64,000 nucleotides of DNA from Chlorops oryzae (lineage: Eukaryota > Arthropoda > Insecta > Diptera > Chloropidae): positions 130,582,422 to 130,646,421 of the forward strand of contig CM035806.1 in the NCBI GenBank assembly GCA_020466095.1, read 5' to 3'. Position 1 is the stretch's first letter; every line of letters starts with the position of its first letter. The notes beneath the pieces were generated by a model. It did not search any database. It saw nothing but the letters and a program-made list of their open reading frames with translations, and had not been told where the DNA came from. Both the position numbers and the translations under genes were made by a program. Positions 57,427-64,000 of the stretch are shown in pieces.

Positions 57427-58805
57427 CAAGTATTACAGTATGGGAAAGCCTGTCAAAATGCTATATGGCTCCAAAGGGTGTGGTGAAGTTGAGTAAAAAT
57501 CAGCTGACTGTCAAAAATTAGTCGAAGAATTTGCGATTTTTAAACATGCCGTAGCTTTATATTTTGACCCTTTTTGAGAAAAATTGAAGTTGTAAACAAC
57601 AAAGTAGAGATGCTCCTTCACTTTAGAGTACATTTGAGTATCTGCGACCCCCGCAAATCAGTATTCAATATTGCATTTAAATTGAACGACTTCGTCAGCG
57701 ATGCACAAATACTCTAAGCGCAAAGCTTTTATCGATACTGAACCGAGTACTCAAAAGAGTTCTTAAAACATAATAAAACCAAATAAAAAGCAAGATAATT
57801 CGACATAAAAGGAATTTATATATTTTTAAAATTCATGTTTCAAAATGAAAAAAGTAAGGGTGTTATAATAAAGAGAACCTGGCCATAGAATACCTCACTC
57901 AGAAAAACAGCTATTAAATTTTTAATCGGAGGCTAAATATAAGCTCAAATTCCTTATTTCATGCAAATATCTCGAAAGATTATGACTTAACAGCAGTTCA
58001 GACGATCCTTGAGACTGACCTTAGTGCTGGAGGTACCCTTAAAATTCGTCCACTTAAGTAAATTTTTGTAGAGGACGTCAACCATTAAAAAAGAAGTATT
58101 TATGTCGTCTTTGTTTCAAGCGCCATCTGAAATTTGGGTGTGAAATTCAATTTTCGAATAACGCCTTTTGGCGCGGCCACTTTTCTATATTTGGAATCTA
58201 CATTTTATGCCCTTAACTAAATCCAAATAAATAATTCCACTATGTATGTCAAACGATTTTGGTTTTAGGGCAGCATTTATGAATTTTATAAAAAACCCTA
58301 CAACGAAGGGATACCTTTGAAAATCAGACAGACAGAAAGGCTCATTTCTAAAAGCTAAGCGTTCAAATTGTAGTCGGTTACTATTTTCACCATCGATTTG
58401 CACTATTGACTCGTTCCATTTGGCACCATCTGTTCTCCATGGATGCCATACTCACGTCTAAATGAAACCAGACCAAACACTCGGAAATCAGTTTTTTGTA
58501 GTACGTAAATTTTTCTAATACTAAGAAGAAAAAATACATGTTAAAAGAAATTTTACAGTTTAAAATGGTAAAATCATTCTTAAAAAAATCTTTATAATAT
58601 CTGATTTTCTCTGTTTATAAATGAAAAAAATCCCTTAAAAAAACTAACTGCTTGTATGTGCCCAATTTCTAGAGACGACAACAATGCCCAAAGAGGCATC
58701 GTGGTGGATTGCCTGTTACGCCGTGTGGTTGTTGTAGCCTTTGGTGAATTGCCTATTAGCTTTGTTGAATTGCCTATTAGCTCGTTTCTCATACTGTAAT
58801 ACTTG
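57427..58805. mobile_element. CAAGTATTACAGTATG hAT element, full copy 1
   Basis: ATACTGAC on both sides (57419-57426, 58806-58813). 16-bp TIR CAAGTATTACAGTATG. 1379 bp, non-coding. Contains the AAGTAAGGGTGTTATAAT and GGTACC-family motifs near 57855 and 58030. Confidence 0.92.
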
Positions 58806-58813
58806 ATACTGAC

Positions 58814-58970
58814 AAAGAGTGTAGAACAACAAGAGATGTCATTTTATATATTTTGAAATTCACCCAGACCAGCAGCGAGAGGAAGCTAACTCAAACCTTC
58901 TTCAAACACGCTTTTTTGTGGTCGATCTGGTCGAGCACACGAAAATCGCGTTTGACGCAACTTTTGGTTC
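58814..58970. other. short spacer, no gene seen
   Basis: AT-rich spacer between two hAT elements. Confidence 0.35.
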
Positions 58971-58978
58971 GTTTTGGC

Positions 58979-59641
58979 CATATATTACTATATGTGGCAC
59001 TCCCAACAACAACCGAATTAGTGATGCTAGAATATTTTGAGTACTCACTCAATTTTGTAACTAAGAGTTCTTGCGTTGAAATTTTTTAATGTTTTCTTTT
59101 TAGTATACAACCTTTTAGGTTTTTGATGAAAGATTATGCAATACTGTGCCCTTTTCAAGAGAGGAATTCGAAAAATAAGTAGTTTTTGTGTTCATTTTAG
59201 CATGATTTGTTATAAGTACTTGAGCCATTAGTTTGGTATCGAGCTAGAATTTTTTCTACATCAGTGAAAAGTTCATATCAGCTGTTCTGTTTTGTAAACA
59301 AACATTCGGTCATATTCGACGCATGAGTGCTCTTCTTAAGAGTTGTTGAAGAACAAAAGGAAAATTTCACGTAAAGATTTTTGAAATTATATATAAACCA
59401 TATTTTAGTCGAAAAAATTGAGTTTTAACAAAAAATATTTGACGAACACTTATACATGTATATGAGTTATACCAAACATTTTGGTACATGTTACAAGATT
59501 TGAAAAAATTTGTTAGACCGGACCCGGAATTTCTCGGGGGCGTGCTACGTTTTTGATTTTGCCATAAGAATGCATGCAACGGGGGCCTACTTCAACTCAA
59601 CCAGCATAGTTGTTGTAGAGTGCCACATATAGTAATATATG
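58979..59641. mobile_element. CATATA hAT MITE, uninterrupted copy
   Basis: A perfect 8-bp duplication GTTTTGGC lies at 58971-58978 and 59642-59649. Perfect TIRs: CATATATTACTATATGTGGC and its complement. 663 bp, non-coding. Confidence 0.92.
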
Positions 59642-59667
59642 GTTTTGGCTTTGTCAATAAACGGGAC

Positions 59668-60287
59668 CAGCGTTGCCGCGACCAAAAATTTTTAATAGCC
59701 AAAAATATAAAAAAAAATAGCCAAGATGCATAAAGAATAGCCAAATATAAGTTCTATTTTTGTAGAGAAACTAAAACAACTTTTCTTTATTTTTTTTCAT
59801 ATTAATATACAAAATAAAACAAAACATAATTCTTCCAAAATAACTTAAAAAACTAGCAACAAAGAGTATTCACATTGCGGACGCTTCTTCTTAAAGCCTA
59901 ACAATTGATAATATAAATTAAAACTATTTAAGAGTCTTTTTCCTTTGGTAGAAGTTCTTTTGCTACCATTATATTATCGACGGTTTCCATGTTTAACTTA
60001 GTTTTGTTTTGGTTTTAATGAACGATAGTTGAGAAAATTGCCTTTCTTCTGCAGCAGAGCTATGAGGCAAGCATAATATATCGAAAACAAAATCTGACAG
60101 TTCTTTATAGGCATATTCTCCTATCTGAATTTTGAATTTTGGAAAAATGTTCAAAGGGAAATTGTGAAACAGTGCTACCACTACAATAAATAGCCAAATG
60201 AAAAAACAAATCGCCAAATAGCCAAAAAAATTTTTTGAAATCAAAAATAGCCAATTTTGGCTAATAATAGCCAGAGCGGCAACGCTG
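59668..60287 (-). mobile_element. hAT element with CAGCGTTGCC ends
   Basis: A perfect 8-bp duplication AACGGGAC lies at 59660-59667 and 60288-60295. TIR CAGCGTTGCCGC. It keeps the C-terminal part of a transposase. Confidence 0.92.
59960..60200 (-). pseudogene. hAT transposase C-terminal remnant
   Basis: Minus strand: KELSDFVFDILCLPHSSAAEERQFSQ and KTKTKLS, the hAT dimerisation domain. A frameshift is likely after KLS. The N-terminal and catalytic regions are absent. Confidence 0.75.
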
Positions 60288-60295
60288 AACGGGAC

Positions 60296-60730
60296 TTATA
60301 AATCGGTATGCATGCATATATATTTAGGAGGTTGTGTGTATGTCTAGCGTTTTCAAAGCAGTAAAGTCAAGAAAATTTCTATTTTCTGATTCTCGTTCGG
60401 TTTCGTATATATGTGATGAGTGTAGCAAACGAGCCGAAGTGCTTTATACGATGTCGTGCTTCTCTTCTAAGCAGCGATGCCATAACTTACAACAGCAAAA
60501 ATCTTCACTTTTTTATAAAAGTGAATCAAAGAAAGATCTAAGCATGAACAAATCTTTTCACTGAAATAATTGTTAGTAAAAAACACAAAATTTATGTATA
60601 TATATGTATATTAGGCTATATTATTAGCCCCAACTATTTATTCGATAAAAAAAAAACTCAGAAAAATCTTCACTTTGAAGATAAATCTTCACTTTTGGCA
60701 ACGCTGCTTCTAAGGACCTTTAAAATCAGG
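60296..60730. other. no gene seen; isolated hAT-like end
   Basis: GGCAACGCTG at 60697-60706 equals the right end of the preceding hAT but has no partner nearby. The ORF at 60334-60564 has no recognisable domain. Confidence 0.35.
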
Positions 60731-61168
60731 GTCGGCACCAGTGCTGGGTCTTTTTTTGAGTGGAATTCCCTCAAAAATTCCTAAAATTATCATTTTTTCC
60801 CCTTCAGTCTCATCAAAATTCCCACAAAAATTCCCACTAGTTAAATGAACATATTTTTACAGAAAAATGAACAAGAACTTGAAATATTATTTATTACAAA
60901 TTTATTAAATTGTGTGAACAAAAATAAAAAGAAACTTCTTAAAACAAAAAAAAAATAAATTCCCCAAAATTCTGAGGTTATATGCGCTTAAATTAGAGCA
61001 CTGCATGAATGTATTCTGTTTACAATTCCACTCATTCACTCATTGTACCAGTACCCATGTACGAGATGCTGTGAGGGATGAAATGAATTGATAAATGTTC
61101 TCATGCTCTTGCAGTGAATGTTGTATTGATCTCTGCTCTCTCAGCTTCTCTGTTGTCTCGCTCAAAAC

Positions 61169-62546
61169 CAAGTATTACAGTATGAGAAACGAGCTAATAG
61201 GCAATTCAACAAAGCTAATAGGCAATTCACCAAAGGCAACAACAACCACACGGCATACGAGGCAATCCACCACGATGCCTCTTTGGGCATTGTTGTCGTC
61301 TCTAGAAATCGGCACGTACAAGCAGTAAGTTTTTTAAGGGATTTTTTTTTCATTTATAAACAGAGAAAATCAGATATTATAAAGTTTTTTTATGAATGAT
61401 TATACCATTTTAAACTGTAAAATTTCTTTTAACATGTATTTTTTCTTTTTAGTATTAGAAAAATTTACGTACTACAAAAAACTGATTTCCGAGTTTTTGG
61501 TCTGGTTTCATTTAGACGTGAGTATGGCATCCATGGAGAACAGATGGTGCCAAATGGAACGAGTCTATAGTGCAAAATCGATGGTGAAAATAGTAACCGA
61601 CTACAATTTGAACGTGTAGCTTTTAGAAATGAGCCTTTCTGTCTGTCTGATTTTCAAAGGTATCCCTTCGTTGTAGGGTTTTTTATAAAATTCATAAATG
61701 CTGCTCTAAAACCAAAATCTTTTGACATACATAGTGGAATTATTTATTTGGATTTAGTTAAGGGCATAAAATGTAGATTCCAAATATAGAAAAGTGGCCG
61801 CGCCAAAAGGCGTTATTCGAAATTTGAATTTTACACCCAAATTTCAGATGGCGCTTGAAACAAAGACGACATAAATACTTCTTTTTTATCGTTGACATCC
61901 TCTACAAAAATTTACTTAAGTGGACGAATTTTAAGGGTACCTCCAGCACTAAGGTCAGTCCCAAAGATCGTCTGAACTGCTGTTAAGTCATAATCTTTCG
62001 AGATATTTGCATGAAATAAGGAATTTGAGCTTATATTTTGCCTCCTATTAAAATTTTAATAGCTGTTTATCTGAGTGAGGTATTCTATGGCCAGGTTCTC
62101 TTTACTATAACACCCTTACTTTTTTCATTTTGAAACATGAATTTTAAAAATATATAAACTCCTTTTACGTCGAATTATCTTGCTTTTTAATTGGTTTTAT
62201 TATGTTTTAAGAACTCTTTTGAGTACTCGGTTCAGTATCGATAAGAGCTTTGCGGTTAGAGTATTTGTGCATCGCTGACGAAGTCGTTCAATTTAAATGC
62301 AATGTTGAATACTGAACTGCGGGGGTCGCAGATACTCAAATGTACTCTAAAATGAAGGAGCATCTCTACTTTGTTCTTTGCAAATTCAATTTTACTTAAA
62401 AAGGGTCAAAATATAAAGTTACGGCATGTTTAAAAATCGCAAATTCTTCGACTTATTATTGACAGTCAGCTGATTTTTACTCAACTTCACCACACCATTT
62501 GGAGCCATATAGCATTTTGACAGGCTTTCCCATACTGTAATACTTG
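61169..62546. mobile_element. CAAGTATTACAGTATG hAT element, full copy 2 (inverted)
   Basis: A perfect 8-bp duplication CTCAAAAC lies at 61161-61168 and 62547-62554. 1378 bp, in opposite orientation to 57427-58805 and very similar along its length. Confidence 0.92.
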
Positions 62547-62554
62547 CTCAAAAC

Positions 62555-63730
62555 TTCTCAATACAATGTTGAAGCTGTTCGGCGTTCGGGAATTTTCGGG
62601 TATTTTGGGTATTTCAGAAAAAGCATTAGCGTGCAAAACAAAAAAAACCGTTTTTACATACGGCGAATTGTTCTCTTGCATTTGAATCGTTGCAGTTAAC
62701 AAACTGTTGTGCGTGAGTTTGCAACGTTTGAATGGAAAATATCGAAACTATTGAAATCGATGGGGAAGGTAGATTGAAACGATTTCTTGAATTTATTGAA
62801 ACAATTTGATGAATTTATTGAACGTGTGACTTATTTTAGGATTATAAAAAGTCCCGCGAAGCCAGCCATATTTTGTCTCAAATTTCAAAAGGAGAAGGAA
62901 ATGAGTTTTGTTAAATTTTTATTTTATTTATTTATTTTTTAGTTGTTTTAGTTTTAGTTGATGTTGTTTAAATGGTTCTTATTTTAATGTATTTAAACAT
63001 TAAGCTGTAAAATTTCTTCCTACGGAAGGCTTTAATTTTTCTTATTAGTTGAAATAATTAATAACATGATATATAATTTCACGCCTGGAAACAAAAACCA
63101 TTTCACTTTTATTTTTGATAACTGAACATCCGTACGTATATAAATGTATGTATGTATGTCATGAAATTGAGCATTTTCAATGGGCTCGAACTTAACACTG
63201 CAATAATAAAATTTCACTCGATCGAGCAACTCGAGATGTCGAATAGTTGTACTCATATTCGAATATGCGCGTCTCACTCGTACAACTATTCTCTGCTCCC
63301 GTTTTCATTCTCTTTCACACTCTTTGCTTCACGCAAACGAGTGGCAATGCTTACTGTGTTCATGTCGCTTGAATTAGTACAATGATGTTTTCGTAAACAT
63401 GTGAATGTATTCGAATACGCGAAAAGGCATACCCATGCAGGGCTCTAGCTTAAATCTTATTCGACAGTCGAATCAACATCGATTAACCGAACATCGACGT
63501 ACTTTTTAATATCGATATCTCTTTGAAAACAAAACTTGTTAAAAAAACAGTCGATTTCAACGATTTATTGTTTGATCGATATGTTTTCCGCGGTGTCAAC
63601 AGTGTTCACCATCGTACAAAATGTAGAAAATCCCAATTCCCACATTTTACACTACGCGAAAGTAAAAATTCCCTTTTCCCACTTGATCAAAATTTTTTAC
63701 TAAAAATCCCACAAAAAGGGAAAATTCCCA
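62555..63730. other. internal part of the 3.0-kb hAT, non-coding
   Basis: Belongs to the element at 60739-63746. It has (TATG)n-like and CTCTTTCACACTC stretches. No coherent protein was seen. Confidence 0.5.
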
Positions 63731-63754
63731 CAAGTTCCCAGCACTGGTCGGCAC

Positions 63755-64000
63755 GCTAGGAACAATTTTTGCGACAGCCACTCACACGTATTGCTTACGC
63801 TCTTGTCTCAGTTTGACGGGATCAGCCGAGCATGCAACATCGAGAGCGGGTATGCGGAAATTTATAGCTTTTTTCGTCAGTTTCAGCTCTTTTATGCTAC
63901 TTCTAGCTCTTATTTTTAGCTAGTTTCAGCATTTTTTTGTTTATTTTCAGTTATTTTTAGTAGCCGCTCTGCTCTCACTCACACAATTACATACCCATTT
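63755..64000. other. no gene seen at window end
   Basis: Contains repeated TTTTAGCT/CAGTT motifs (63870-63960). The window ends without a boundary. Confidence 0.35.

Larger units (their letters stand above)
60739..63746. mobile_element. 3.0-kb hAT element with a nested hAT
   Basis: A perfect 8-bp duplication GTCGGCAC lies at 60731-60738 and 63747-63754. Ends CAGTGCTGGG and CCCAGCACTG, with repeated ATTCCCACAA/TTCCC motifs inside. Removing 61169-62546 leaves about 1.6 kb with no transposase recognised. Confidence 0.9.

Noticed and set aside
60697..60706. A further hAT ending in GGCAACGCTG
   Set aside because: A lone 10-bp end without a partner or duplication is insufficient.

Overview
The window is eukaryotic, AT-rich DNA made almost wholly of transposable elements (TEs) inserted into one another. 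I found no bacterial feature, no rRNA or tRNA gene and no convincing host gene. The element set points to an insect, most likely a higher fly: a Himar1-like irritans mariner, an I-clade LINE with RNase H, two P/THAP transposase genes, FB/NOF-like MULEs with minisatellite ends, Tigger, a Tc3-like element and many hATs. The species cannot be named from this sequence.

Layout. 1-4.4 kb: a broken gene of a multicopy arthropod family, a hAT/ZBED scrap, and a mariner that is split by a TA-flanked MITE. 4.4-11.6 kb: foldback (inverted-repeat) DNA holding four small elements. 11.66-13.89 kb: a nearly intact MULE with a 9-bp target duplication. 15.06-20.34 kb: a second MULE (9-bp TSD TATTTAAAC) whose transposase core is replaced by an open 371-codon fragment of an RNA-virus RNA-dependent RNA polymerase (endogenous viral element, EVE). 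19.55-24.79 kb: a near-perfect palindrome with 2.6-kb arms centred near 22,135. 24.8-28.8 kb: an error-rich reverse-oriented version of the same locus in which the second MULE has lost its middle, EVE included, between two CTTGTTG repeats.

28.9-34.7 kb: a dead I-clade LINE interrupted by a hAT with a perfect 8-bp TSD. 35.2-36.2 kb: another hAT. 36.5-40.4 kb: an element with ATATGGGC ends that carries a nearly complete Tigger. 40.6-47.85 kb: a P-like transposase gene split by five separate insertions totalling about 4.6 kb; the coding pieces still line up. 48-50.7 kb: a zinc-binding ORF and a 127-bp tandem repeat. 50.7-54.4 kb: a second P-like gene on the minus strand, with its THAP domain split over two exons and a LINE endonuclease fragment in an intron. 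54.8-63.75 kb: hAT elements with readable 8-bp TSDs, including two that used the same 8-mer ATACTGAC and a Tc3-like element nested in one of them.

Nested, mostly dead TEs in mixed orientation plus a viral insert resemble pericentromeric heterochromatin or a piRNA cluster; that is inference. The highest-value items are the viral RdRp inside a MULE, the palindrome with its noisy third copy, and the five-times-interrupted P element.
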